64,000 bases of DNA, from contig DAIDHD010000028.1 in NCBI GenBank assembly GCA_027459765.1, positions 1 to 64,000 of the forward strand, written 5' to 3'. The stretch's first letter is position 1, and the number at the start of each line of letters is the position of its first letter. This stretch comes from Gammaproteobacteria bacterium. GTDB lineage: Bacteria > Pseudomonadota > Gammaproteobacteria > Steroidobacterales > Steroidobacteraceae. Below are positions 55,574 through 63,916 of the stretch, piece after piece. Both the position numbers and the translations under genes were made by a program. The notes beneath the pieces were generated by a model. That model saw only the letters and a program-made list of their open reading frames with translations, did not search any database and was not told the DNA's origin.

Positions 55574-56760
55574 TGCGGCGGGCGCCCGCGAATTTCCCCG
55601 TCGCGGCGGCCCGGCGCGCCGCCGCGACGCTCGCCCTGCTGGTGGGCGTGGCGGGCGCGGCGGTGCTCCCTGACGATCGCGCCGACGTGTTCTACAGCGA
55701 CTACCGCGGCGGCGGCATGGACATCACGGGCGAATCCGTGCTGGTGCGCAAGAAGTTCTCGGAACAGTTCGCGGTCGAGGGCAACTATTTCGTGGACAAA
55801 GTGAGCGGCGCCTCGGTGGACGTGCTCAGCAACGCGAGCGTGATCCGCGACGAACGCAAGCAGAAGAGCCTGTCGGTCGAGTTCATCCACGACAAGACCC
55901 AGTACAACCTGTCGTACACGCAGAGCGCTGAGCGCGACTACATCTCGAACACCACGCACTTCTCGCTGAGCCAGGACATGTTCGGCGATCTCACCACGGT
56001 CACGCTCGGCTTCACCGACACCCGCGACAAGGTGGGCGAGAACGACGGCACGGCGTTCCAGCCGCGGGTGGTTTGGCTGGGCCACGCCACCAGCCGCAGC
56101 TACGAGGCGGGCATTTCGCAGATCCTGACCAAGAACCTGATCGCCGGGGCGACGCTCGAGGTGATCACGGATCAGGGCTATCTGGCCAATCCCTACCGCT
56201 CGATCCGCTACCTCGATCCGACCAACGCACTCGGCTACTCGCTCGCGTCCCAGGTGTACCCCAACACGCACACCAGCACGGCGGTGGAGGGGCGCATCAA
56301 GTATTACCTTCCGTGGCGGGCCGCGGCGTCGGCATCCTACCGCTACTACAGCGACACCTGGGGCATTCGCGGCAACACGGTCGAACTCGACTACACCCAC
56401 CCGATTTCCAACGTCTGGATCCTCGAGGGGCGCGTGCGCTACTACGAGCAGAACCAGGCCAATTTCTACGCCGACCTGTATCCGTTCGCGAACGCCTTCA
56501 ATTTCGAGGCGCGCGACCGCAACCTCGCCGCATCCACCAACCAGACCATCGGCTTGAAGGCGACCTACGCCTTCCTGCCGGACGGCTGGCGGGTGTTCAA
56601 GCGCGGCACGGTGACCGCCGACTTGAGCCACGTCCAGTTCAAGTACTCGGACTTCCGCGACATCAAGGACTACAAACTGCCCGCCTTCCGGCCCGGCACC
56701 GAGCCCCTCTACCAGTACGGCGCAAACATCTACCAGATCTACCTGTCGATGTTCTATTGA
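55573..56760 (+). CDS. DUF3570 outer-membrane barrel protein
   Basis: 395 aa. Signal peptide (about 10-32), then the DUF3570 pattern: 'DVFYSDYRGGGMDITGESVL', 'DERKQKSLSVEFIHDKTQY', many alternating strands and the terminal 'QIYLSMFY'. Predicted outer-membrane barrel. It is the standard partner of DUF4266 and overlaps it by one base. In other genomes this pair often goes with ApbE and thioredoxin-like proteins, as I recall; ApbE is missing from this window. Probably transports or displays something modified in the periplasm. Confidence 0.92.
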   Translation: MRRAPANFPVAAARRAAATLALLVGVAGAAVLPDDRADVFYSDYRGGGMDITGESVLVRKKFSEQFAVEGNYFVDKVSGASVDVLSNASVIRDERKQKSLSVEFIHDKTQYNLSYTQSAERDYISNTTHFSLSQDMFGDLTTVTLGFTDTRDKVGENDGTAFQPRVVWLGHATSRSYEAGISQILTKNLIAGATLEVITDQGYLANPYRSIRYLDPTNALGYSLASQVYPNTHTSTAVEGRIKYYLPWRAAASASYRYYSDTWGIRGNTVELDYTHPISNVWILEGRVRYYEQNQANFYADLYPFANAFNFEARDRNLAASTNQTIGLKATYAFLPDGWRVFKRGTVTADLSHVQFKYSDFRDIKDYKLPAFRPGTEPLYQYGANIYQIYLSMFY

Positions 56761-56767
56761 GCGCGCC

Positions 56768-56788
56768 GCCCGCCCACCGGCGGCGGGC
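56768..56788. terminator. Hairpin between convergent DUF3570 and vanZ genes
   Basis: Arms 56768-56774 and 56782-56788 (GCCCGCC/GGCGGGC) with a 7-base loop, 8 bases after the DUF3570 stop and just before the VanZ stop on the other strand. No T-tract. Confidence 0.45.
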
Positions 56789-56794
56789 CCGGCA

Positions 56795-57160
56795 TCAGCG
56801 ACCTTGAGCTTCGCGCCGCCACCACACCAGCGCCATGGGCGCGAGCGCAGCCGCGATCGCCAGGCTGTCGGCGACCCAGTCCCAGAAGTCGCGGTCGCGG
56901 TGCACGAACGGCAGCCCCTGCACCACCTCGATCAACGCGCCGAAAGCGGACAGCGCGAGCGCAATCAGCGCCAGCGAGCGGCGCGGAAAGGCGGCCGCGG
57001 CCACGCCGGTGAGCGCATAGAAGGCGATGAAGTGCTCGGCCTTGTCCCACGGCACGAGTTGCAGGGCGCGGCTCGGCGGCACGACCGCGCTGTAGAACGT
57101 GAACGCGAGCGCCGCCCAGAAGAGCAACTGTGCGGCACGAACCCAGGTGATCGGTCTCAA
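56795..57160 (-). CDS. VanZ-family small membrane protein
   Basis: 121 aa, four predicted membrane helices. 'VPWDKAEHFIAFYALTGVAA' and 'GALIEVVQGLPFVHRDRDFWDWVADSLA' are the VanZ-like signature (the DKxxHF and E..Q....R.....D..N/S segments). The family name comes from low-level teicoplanin resistance, but most members have no known role. Monocistronic between two convergent units. Confidence 0.9.
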   Translation of the reverse strand: MRPITWVRAAQLLFWAALAFTFYSAVVPPSRALQLVPWDKAEHFIAFYALTGVAAAAFPRRSLALIALALSAFGALIEVVQGLPFVHRDRDFWDWVADSLAIAAALAPMALVWWRREAQGR

Positions 57161-57259
57161 TGGCAGCCCTCGAAAAGTCGCTGACGATACCGCAAAATCC
57201 GGTCGAGCGTCCGTCGGGTGACGGGCGCCTGCAACCGCCCAGGCTCGTCGGAGGCTGAC

Positions 57260-57592
57260 ATGAAGGAACTTATCGATCGCCGTCAGTGGATCAAATGCGC
57301 CGGAGCGGCCGCGCTCGGCGCGGTGAGCCTCGGGGTGCGCGGACCGGCGCGGGCCGCCGCATCCCCGTCACGGCTCGACGTGCGCGATCCGGCGGCGGTG
57401 AAGCTCGGCTACGTCGAGAATGCCGCGGAGGTCGATGCCCGCAAGTATCCGGGCTACGTGCGCGGCTCCAGTTGCGCCAACTGCATGCAACTGCAGGGCA
57501 AGGACGGCGACGCCTATCGCCCCTGCGCACTCTTCCCCGGCAAGCTCGTGGCGACGGCGGGCTGGTGCAGCGGCTGGACCGCCGAGATGTGA
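57260..57592 (+). CDS. High-potential iron-sulfur protein (HiPIP)
   Basis: 110 aa. N-terminal Tat signal 'DRRQWIKCAGAAALG' (Arg7-Arg8), mature part with the four [4Fe-4S] cysteines in the HiPIP order CxxC-x13-C-x13-C: Cys72, Cys75, Cys89 and Cys103, in 'SSCANCMQLQ', 'YRPCALFPGK' and 'AGWCSGW'. A soluble periplasmic one-electron carrier, often between the bc1 complex and a terminal enzyme; here it could also serve the exported heme proteins nearby, which is speculation. ATG 57260 has GGAGG about 8 bases upstream. Confidence 0.95.
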   Translation: MKELIDRRQWIKCAGAAALGAVSLGVRGPARAAASPSRLDVRDPAAVKLGYVENAAEVDARKYPGYVRGSSCANCMQLQGKDGDAYRPCALFPGKLVATAGWCSGWTAEM

Positions 57593-57598
57593 AATCGC

Positions 57599-57627
57599 CG
57601 GGACGGGTCGCGTCGCGGCCCGTCCCG
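57599..57627. terminator. Hairpin between convergent HiPIP and glycerophosphodiesterase genes
   Basis: Arms 57599-57607 and 57619-57627 (CGGGACGGG/CCCGTCCCG, 9 bp) with an 11-base loop, in the 40-base gap between the two stops. No T-tract. Confidence 0.5.
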
Positions 57628-57632
57628 CCCGC

Positions 57633-58547
57633 TCACGCGAAGGCGTCGCGGACCCTGACCCCGATGGCGGGAAAGTCGACGAAGAATCCGTCGATCCCGC
57701 GCTCGAGGAAGCGCCGAATCTCCGCCGGCAGGTCGCCGTGCGCCGCCGGATCGGAACCGCGCTTCAGATCATCCGGCAGGAATTCGTTTTCGGCGCGAAA
57801 GGTCCAGACGTGCACCTTCAGGCCCGCGCGGTGCGCCGCTTCGACCGTGGCCGGGGTCGCGAGCTCCTTGTAGATGCCGATGGCGTCGGCATAGCGCGCG
57901 ATGCCGGCGACGTCGTCGACCGAATGCTCCAGCAGCTGCACCAGCGGCAGGCGGGTCAAGCCGCGAAGTTCAGCGAGATTCGCGGGGTCGAAGGACTGCA
58001 CGAAAACCGGCGCGTCGGGTCGATCGAGTCCGAAACGTGCCAGCGCGTCGAGCACCGGCCGCTCCTGCGCCAATCCCAGCTTCTGAAAGTGCGCCGGATG
58101 CTTGGTCTCCGGATATACCCCGATCGGCGGGCGGCCGGGCCGCGCCGCGTTCGCCGCCGTCAGCAGCTCGAGGATCTCGTCGAAGGTGGGCACCGTGAAC
58201 CGGCCGTCGAAGGCGCAGTTGGCGGGGCGCAGCTGCGGCAGGCGCTCGCGCGTCCGCAGGGTCTTCAGCTCGGCGAGCGTGAAGTCCTCGGTGAACCAGC
58301 CGGTGTGGGTCTCGCCGTCGATCACCTGGGTACGGCGGCGCGCGGCGAACTCCGGGTGATCGGCCACGTCGGTGGTGCCGCCGATCTCGTTTTCGTGCCG
58401 GGCCACAAGCACGCCGTCGCGGGTCATGACGAGGTCCGGTTCGATGTAGTCCGCACCCTGTTCGATGGCGCGCCGGTAGCTCTCGAGGGTGTGTTCGGGG
58501 CGCTCTCCGCTGGCACCCCGGTGTGCGATCACGACGACCTTGCTCAC
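57633..58547 (-). CDS. glpQ: Glycerophosphodiester phosphodiesterase
   Basis: 304 aa. Cleaves glycerophosphodiesters into glycerol-3-P and an alcohol. Family motifs: 'VIAHRGASGERPEHT' with the first catalytic His, 'GADYIEPDLVMTRDG' with the metal-binding Glu and Asp, and 'ARHE' with the second His; 'FVQSFD' and 'VHVWTFR' follow. The start is GTG 58547 with AGGTGA upstream; no signal peptide is present, so it is cytosolic (UgpQ-like location) although the length and inserts resemble GlpQ. Downstream of a TAGAAT box. Confidence 0.92.
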   Translation of the reverse strand: MSKVVVIAHRGASGERPEHTLESYRRAIEQGADYIEPDLVMTRDGVLVARHENEIGGTTDVADHPEFAARRRTQVIDGETHTGWFTEDFTLAELKTLRTRERLPQLRPANCAFDGRFTVPTFDEILELLTAANAARPGRPPIGVYPETKHPAHFQKLGLAQERPVLDALARFGLDRPDAPVFVQSFDPANLAELRGLTRLPLVQLLEHSVDDVAGIARYADAIGIYKELATPATVEAAHRAGLKVHVWTFRAENEFLPDDLKRGSDPAAHGDLPAEIRRFLERGIDGFFVDFPAIGVRVRDAFA

Positions 58548-58576
58548 GCGTTCACCTCGCCCGCCGCAAATTCGCC

Positions 58577-58582
58577 ATTCTA
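58577..58582 (-). promoter_or_regulatory. Probable -10 box of the glycerophosphodiesterase gene
   Basis: TAGAAT on the minus strand (58582-58577), 29 bases before GTG 58547, implying a leader of about 23 bases that holds the AGGTGA ribosome site. This supports the GTG start. No matching -35. Confidence 0.45.
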
Positions 58583-58681
58583 GCGCAGCGGCTTCGAGAG
58601 TAAGCTCCCGGAACCAAATGCCCCCGGCGGGGTCCACTGACGAATGAGATCCGCCGTCGGGCGCGACCGCAGGAGACGAAC

Positions 58682-59539
58682 ATGAATAGACTGACGTTGG
58701 CCGCGAGCGCGCTGCTCGCACTCGCCTTGCTGTCGGCGCCGCCGCTCGCGCCGCGCGCGTGGGCCGGCAGCGCCCGCGAGGAAGGCAAGCTCCTCACCGC
58801 GACCGAGGTGCTGGAGGAGATCCAGGGCATGCCCGACCAGCGCGTGCCGGATGCGCTGCTCGCACGCGCCTACGGCATCGCCATCATTCCTGACGTCACC
58901 AAGGTAGCGTTCATCTTCGGCGGCCGGCACGGCAATGGCGTGCTGGTGGTTCGCGATTCACTCAACGCGCCGTGGAGCAACCCGGTATTCATCTCGCTCA
59001 CCGGTGGCAGCTGGGGCTTCCAGGCCGGTGCGCAGAATTCCGACATAGTACTGGTGTTCACCACCAAGAACGGGATCGAGGGCATCGCCGGCGGCAAGCT
59101 CGCGCTGGGCGCCGACGCGTCCGTGGCTGCCGGGCCGGTGGGCCGTCAGGGCTCGGCGGGCACCGACATGACCTTCGACTCGGAGGTGTACACCTACGCG
59201 CGCACGCGCGGGTTGTTCGGCGGTATCGCCCTCGACGGCAGCGTGATCGCCATCGCGCGCGGCGCGAACGCCGACTTCTACGGCAAGCCGGGCGTCACCG
59301 CCTCCGAGATCTTCTCGGGCCAGGCGCCCGCCGCGCCGCCCGCAGCGCAGCGTTTCCTCGAGCACCTGGCTCAGGCGACCCGCACGGTGGTGCGCACCTC
59401 ACCGCAGCCCGCGGCCGACCGGCCGGCGACCGCCGGCCAGGAGCCCGTACCCGGCCAGGCCACCCCGACCGGCCAGCCGACCGGCACCGCGCCGGCGGCG
59501 CCGGCAGTGCGCACCTATCCGCTCGAAGACAAGAACTGA
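58682..59539 (+). CDS. SYLF-domain exported lipid-binding protein
   Basis: 285 aa. Signal peptide (about 1-28), then the SYLF/Ysc84 domain (about 35-220) with 'LLARAYGIAIIPDVTKVAF', 'GRHGNGVLVVRD', 'SWGFQAGAQNSDIVLVFTT' and 'TYARTRGLFGGIALDGS'. The family binds phosphoinositides in eukaryotes; bacterial members are periplasmic and of unknown role. A disordered C-terminal tail (about 235-275) is rich in Pro, Gly, Gln and Thr with loose 'PGQxTPTGQPTG' repeats. Ribosome site AGGAG before the ATG. Confidence 0.92.
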   Translation: MNRLTLAASALLALALLSAPPLAPRAWAGSAREEGKLLTATEVLEEIQGMPDQRVPDALLARAYGIAIIPDVTKVAFIFGGRHGNGVLVVRDSLNAPWSNPVFISLTGGSWGFQAGAQNSDIVLVFTTKNGIEGIAGGKLALGADASVAAGPVGRQGSAGTDMTFDSEVYTYARTRGLFGGIALDGSVIAIARGANADFYGKPGVTASEIFSGQAPAAPPAAQRFLEHLAQATRTVVRTSPQPAADRPATAGQEPVPGQATPTGQPTGTAPAAPAVRTYPLEDKN

Positions 59540-59545
59540 CGCGCG

Positions 59546-59579
59546 GCGGGCCGCCGCGCCTGCCGGGGCGGCGGCCCGC
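59546..59579. terminator. Perfect 12-bp hairpin between convergent SYLF and amidohydrolase genes
   Basis: Arms 59546-59557 and 59568-59579 (GCGGGCCGCCGC/GCGGCGGCCCGC) with a 10-base loop, lying in the 58-base gap between two stops. Very stable; no T-tract on either strand. Confidence 0.55.
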
Positions 59580-59597
59580 TTCGACACCCCGTGGCGA

Positions 59598-60956
59598 TCA
59601 GGTGCCGGACTCGGCCGGCGGATAGATCACGCCGTCCTTCATGACGAAGCGCACGTGTTCGAACCGGGTGATGTCCTCGAGAGGATCCCCGCTGACGGCG
59701 ACGATGTCCGCCAGCTTGCCCGGCTCGAGCGTACCGAGGCGGTCATCCCACCCGAGAAGCTGCGCGGCGACCACCGTGGCCGAGCGCAACGCCTGTTCCG
59801 GAGTCATGCCGTACTTGACCATCCAGCCGAATTCGCGCGCCGGATCGATGTGCCAGTCGAAGCCGCCCACATCCGTGCCGAAGGCGATCTTGACGCCGGC
59901 CTTGAGCGCGCGCCGGAACGTATCCTGGTGGATGGCACCCATCTTTTGCCACACCGGCGCGCCGGCCTTGGCCCGACCCTCGGCGACGTACTCGCCCACG
60001 AAGATCGTCGGCACGTAGTAGATTCCCTTGCGCGCCATGGCCTTCAGGTCCTCGTCGGCGATGTAGTTGCCATGTTCTATCGAGTCGACCCCGGCCTCGA
60101 CCGAATTGTGCACGCCGTTCAGCGCCATCGCGTGTGAGGCCACCTTGTGGCGCTCGCGGTGCGCCTCGTCCACGATCGCGGCGAGCTCGTTCGGCGTGAA
60201 GGTCGGGATGTCGTCGAGCACCCCGTCGGGACGCAGCCGGTAGCTGCGGTCTGAGTACACCTTGATCCAATCCGCGCCGTGCGAGATCTGCTCGCGCACG
60301 GCGCGGCGAGCCCCGTCCGGACCGTCCACTTCCTGCACACCCTTGGGCACGACGATCGCCGGCGCGTAGCCGAGCAGCGGGTACGCGCCGGTCACGTCCA
60401 GCGAGCGCGTCGCCACCTGCATCCTCGGACCCGGGATCACGCCGCGCTCGATGGCCGTCTTCACGTCGACGTCGGCGTAGCCGGCGCCCTCGGTCTCGAG
60501 GTCGCGGATGGTGGTGAAGCCCCAGCCGAGCGCGCGGCGCGCGTTCACCGTGGCGAGAATGGTGCGGTATTCCGGCGACTGCTTCAGGAGCTGCGCGTCG
60601 TAGTCCTCGGCCGTGATGTCCCCCTGCAGCAGCACGTGCGTGTGGGTGTCGATGAGTCCGGGCAGACACGTCGCCCCCGAGAGATCCACCGCCTTCTCGC
60701 CGGCCGGGACCGCCGCCCCGGGGTGAATCGCCACGATCCGTTCGCCGCGGATCTCGATGGTCGCGGGACCCGCGGTCCCGCCGCCGCGTCCGTCCCAGAT
60801 CGCGCCGCAGGCGAGCCACGTGGAGCGGGTGCCGGGCGCTGCGTCGGTCGCACCCCCGGCCTGCACGGAGGCGGGCATTGCGATCGCGCCGGCCGCCAGC
60901 ACGGCGGCCACGGCAGCCGCGAGAGCCCTGTTCGTCACGGTGGTCTTTTCGAGCAC
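59598..60956 (-). CDS. Exported metal-dependent amidohydrolase (imidazolonepropionase-like/prolidase group)
   Basis: 452 aa from GTG 60956 (AGGGAGA about 8 bases upstream). Signal peptide (about 10-33, 'AAVLAAGAIAMPASVQAGG'), then the amidohydrolase fold: HxH metal site in 'LIDTHTHVLL', His in 'KVASHAMALNGVHNSV' and 'VDSIEHGNYI', and Asp in 'IAFGTDVGG'; 'LEPGKLADIVAVSGDPLEDI' is the usual C-terminal strand. The group includes carboxypeptidase-type enzymes that cut Xaa-Pro or acyl-amino acids in the periplasm. It is divergent from a TonB receptor, so the two may import and hydrolyse the same compound. Confidence 0.9.
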   Translation of the reverse strand: MLEKTTVTNRALAAAVAAVLAAGAIAMPASVQAGGATDAAPGTRSTWLACGAIWDGRGGGTAGPATIEIRGERIVAIHPGAAVPAGEKAVDLSGATCLPGLIDTHTHVLLQGDITAEDYDAQLLKQSPEYRTILATVNARRALGWGFTTIRDLETEGAGYADVDVKTAIERGVIPGPRMQVATRSLDVTGAYPLLGYAPAIVVPKGVQEVDGPDGARRAVREQISHGADWIKVYSDRSYRLRPDGVLDDIPTFTPNELAAIVDEAHRERHKVASHAMALNGVHNSVEAGVDSIEHGNYIADEDLKAMARKGIYYVPTIFVGEYVAEGRAKAGAPVWQKMGAIHQDTFRRALKAGVKIAFGTDVGGFDWHIDPAREFGWMVKYGMTPEQALRSATVVAAQLLGWDDRLGTLEPGKLADIVAVSGDPLEDITRFEHVRFVMKDGVIYPPAESGT

Positions 60957-61127
60957 TGAGTTTCTCCCTGTTCGTGGCGGCCCCAAGGCGCCGCCGGATG
61001 ATCTTTCTCGCGACACCGCGCGGCAGGCGCCCGTGTCACGTGTCTGCAACTTGCCGATCTTAATCTCTCCGCCCTCCACGAGGGGATGGGCCTCGGACGA
61101 ACATCAATCGAACAGAGGGAGATCGCT
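60957..61127. promoter_or_regulatory. 171-base divergent control region, amidohydrolase and TonB receptor
   Basis: Must contain promoters for both genes. On the minus strand TAAGAT (about 61062-61057) is a possible -10; on the plus strand I find no convincing boxes. GAGGGAG just before 61128 is the receptor's ribosome site. No operator-like repeat seen. Confidence 0.3.
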
Positions 61128-63833
61128 TTGAACACCAACCAGAAGCTCAAGCTCGCGATTCTGGCCGCGCTCGGCGTGCAGACCGGCGCGGCGTACGCGG
61201 CCGACGCCACCGCCAGCGCCGCCGACAGCGGCGCGGCGACCGGCATCGAGGAAATCGTCGTCACCGCACAGCGCCGCAACGAGTCGATCCAGGACGTTCC
61301 GATCACCATCCAGGCGATCACCGGCGATCAACTGAAGGACCTCAACGTCACCACCTTCGACCAGGCGCTCAAGTACCTGCCGAACGTGTCCTTCGGCACC
61401 AACGGTCCCGGCTCCGGGAACATTTTCATGCGCGGCTTGAGCGCCGGCTTCGCCGGCAACCAGTCGAGCGCCACCATCGCGCAATTCCCGAACGTTGCGA
61501 CCTATCTCGACGATCAGTCGTTGACCTTTCCGGCGCGCAACGTGGACGTCTACCTGGTCGACATGGAGCGGATCGAGGTGCTCGAGGGACCGCAGGGCAC
61601 CCTGTTCGGCGGCGGAGCGGAAGCCGGCGCGGTGCGCTACATCACCAACAAGCCGAAGCTCGACAAGGTGGAGGGCGAGACCAACGCGACCTATGGCGTG
61701 ACCGCCCACGGCGACCCCAACACGGCCGTCAACGCCACGCTGAACCTGCCGATCATCGCCGACAAGCTCGCGATCCGCGGCGTGATCTACGACGATCACC
61801 GCGGCGGCTACATCGACAACGTGCCGAGCACCTTCACGCGCAAGAACAGCGACCTCGGCAACTTCTACGCCGGCATCACGCCGGGCGCCGGCGGCCTCTG
61901 CCCGAACGGCCAGCCGAGTTCCACGGGGTATTGCGCGGTGCCGGGCAGCCCGGTCGCCAACAACTACGCCATCGCGCGCCGCGCGTCGAACCCGGTCGAT
62001 TACACCGGCATGCGCCTCTCGGCGCTCTACCAGATCAACGACGACTGGAACGTCCTCATCGCGCAGTCCTACCAGAACATGGAGGCGGACGGCCTGTTCA
62101 CGCAGTATCCGACCGGCTCCGACGGCCAGGCCCTGGGTCCCTGGCAGGTGACCGCGTTCACGCCGTCCTACGACCGCGACCGCTTCGAGAACACGTCATG
62201 GACGGTGAACGGCAAGATCGGTGACCTCAAGGCGATCTATACCGGCGGCTACATGGTCCGGCACATCGACCAGACCATGGACTACACCAACTACGCGCGC
62301 AGTGCGGGCGGCTTCTACTACTCCTGCACCGGCGGCCCGAGTTCCGCCGGCGCGCTAGGCGCCGGCACTCCGCCAATCTGCTATTCGCCGGTGACCTCCT
62401 GGAACGATTCGGTGCGCAACACCCATCAGAGCCACGAGTTCCGTCTGAGCACGCCGGACGACCGGCGCGTGCGCGGCATCTTCGGTGCGTACTGGGAGGA
62501 TTTCCAGATCCAGGACGTGATGAACTTCCTCTACAAGACCATCCCCTCGTGCACGCCGGAACAGCTGGCGGCCTCGCTCGCCGGCGGACCGCCCTGCGTG
62601 GCCAACGTCGCCACCGCGCCCGGCTCCACCGCCACCGATCCGGGGGTGCGCAACGACAACACCGCCTTCGGCGAGGACGCGCAGCGCGGCTACAAGCAAA
62701 CGGCCTTGTTCACCTCCGTCGACTACGATCTGATCCCGAAGGTGCTGACGCTCACCGGCGGCACGCGCTGGTATCGCTACACCGAGTACGAGACCGGTTC
62801 GGTCTACGCCACCGGCTCCGGCTGCGTGAACGTGCCCAACGGCCAGTGCAGCGGCGGACAGACCAACATCAACGCCGAGGGCTTGAACGCCACCTACTCG
62901 GGATTCCGCAGCCGCGGCAATCTGACGTGGCACATCACGCCCGACACCATGGCTTACTACACCTACTCGCAGGGCTTCCGCCCCGGCGCGTTCAACCGCT
63001 CCCAGCGCAACAAGGCCACCATCCTCGACGCCTCCGGCAACGTGGTGCCCCAGTACCGCACGCCGGCGGGGTACGCGCCCGATTCCCTGACCAACCAGGA
63101 GATCGGCATCAAGAGCGAATTCCTCGACCACCGGGTGCTCGTGAACGCGTCCGCCTATCACATGACCTGGAACGACGTACAGCTCCTCTTCTACAACCCG
63201 GTGTCGCTCGGCAACACCACCTTCGGCGTCAACGGACCGCAGTACAACGTCGACGGACTGGAGCTGCAGCTCACGGCCAAGGTCACGGAGGGGCTCACGC
63301 TGATGGGCTCGGGTTCCTGGAACCGGGCGCGGCAGAAGACCTCGCCATGTCTGCAGTCGAACATCGCGGCGAGTCCGACGTTCGGGCAGTGCATCACCCA
63401 GACCTACTCCAAGGGCGCGGGCGCGAACGTGCCGTTCCAGAACCCCTTTGGTGCGGTCGACACCGTGCCGGCGTTCTCGCCGTCCAACGAGTTCAACCTG
63501 CGGGCGCGCTACGACTGGTCGTTCTCGGACTACAAGGCGTACGCCTGGGTCGGTGCGAACCACGTCGGCTCCATGTTCAACCAACCGGCGACCTACACGG
63601 ACGGAAACACACAAACCATACCGAGCACCACCTTCCTCCGTTACGAGCAGCCGGCGTACACCACCTACGACGCCGCGTTCGCCATTGCCAAGGACAACTG
63701 GAGCGTACAGGTCTTCGGCAACAACCTGAGCAATTCCGATGCGAGCCTGTTCACCTCCTCGGCGCAGTTCATCAAGTCGGAAGTGCCGCTGCGGCCGCGG
63801 GTCCTGGGAGTGACCTTGGGCTACAAGTTCTGA
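61128..63833 (+). CDS. TonB-dependent outer-membrane receptor (TTG start)
   Basis: 901 aa from TTG 61128, chosen because GAGGGAGA lies about 6 bases upstream and the signal peptide ('KLKLAILAALGVQTGAAYAA') then begins at residue 5; ATG 61086 would add 14 residues with no ribosome site. TonB-box region 'IEEIVVTAQRRNES', plug with 'FMRGLSAGFAGNQ' and 'MERIEVLEGPQGTLFGGGAEAGAVRYIT', then a large barrel ending 'GVTLGYKF' with terminal Phe. Several paired cysteines in loops. Divergent from the exported amidohydrolase, a common arrangement for uptake and processing of one substrate, which is not identified. Confidence 0.92.
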   Translation: MNTNQKLKLAILAALGVQTGAAYAADATASAADSGAATGIEEIVVTAQRRNESIQDVPITIQAITGDQLKDLNVTTFDQALKYLPNVSFGTNGPGSGNIFMRGLSAGFAGNQSSATIAQFPNVATYLDDQSLTFPARNVDVYLVDMERIEVLEGPQGTLFGGGAEAGAVRYITNKPKLDKVEGETNATYGVTAHGDPNTAVNATLNLPIIADKLAIRGVIYDDHRGGYIDNVPSTFTRKNSDLGNFYAGITPGAGGLCPNGQPSSTGYCAVPGSPVANNYAIARRASNPVDYTGMRLSALYQINDDWNVLIAQSYQNMEADGLFTQYPTGSDGQALGPWQVTAFTPSYDRDRFENTSWTVNGKIGDLKAIYTGGYMVRHIDQTMDYTNYARSAGGFYYSCTGGPSSAGALGAGTPPICYSPVTSWNDSVRNTHQSHEFRLSTPDDRRVRGIFGAYWEDFQIQDVMNFLYKTIPSCTPEQLAASLAGGPPCVANVATAPGSTATDPGVRNDNTAFGEDAQRGYKQTALFTSVDYDLIPKVLTLTGGTRWYRYTEYETGSVYATGSGCVNVPNGQCSGGQTNINAEGLNATYSGFRSRGNLTWHITPDTMAYYTYSQGFRPGAFNRSQRNKATILDASGNVVPQYRTPAGYAPDSLTNQEIGIKSEFLDHRVLVNASAYHMTWNDVQLLFYNPVSLGNTTFGVNGPQYNVDGLELQLTAKVTEGLTLMGSGSWNRARQKTSPCLQSNIAASPTFGQCITQTYSKGAGANVPFQNPFGAVDTVPAFSPSNEFNLRARYDWSFSDYKAYAWVGANHVGSMFNQPATYTDGNTQTIPSTTFLRYEQPAYTTYDAAFAIAKDNWSVQVFGNNLSNSDASLFTSSAQFIKSEVPLRPRVLGVTLGYKF

Positions 63834-63863
63834 TCGATCCCGCGCGGCGCGCGCGGGCTGGGT

Positions 63864-63869
63864 TAGAAT
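63864..63869 (+). promoter_or_regulatory. TAGAAT box directly ahead of the terminator
   Basis: TAGAAT at 63864-63869 ends 5 bases before the terminator hairpin at 63874. If used as a -10, transcription would begin inside the hairpin's left arm. It may drive the gene at 63917 or be chance. Confidence 0.25.
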
Positions 63870-63873
63870 CCGG

Positions 63874-63899
63874 GGCGGGCCTTGCGGCCCGCCTTTTTT
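63874..63899 (+). terminator. Rho-independent terminator
   Basis: GGCGGGCC-TTGC-GGCCCGCC stem-loop (arms 63874-63881 and 63886-63893, 8 bp, 4-base loop) followed by six T (63894-63899). The only classical intrinsic terminator I found in the window. It ends the TonB receptor transcript, 41 bases after its stop. Confidence 0.85.
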
Positions 63900-63916
63900 C
63901 ATCCGGCGAATTGCGC

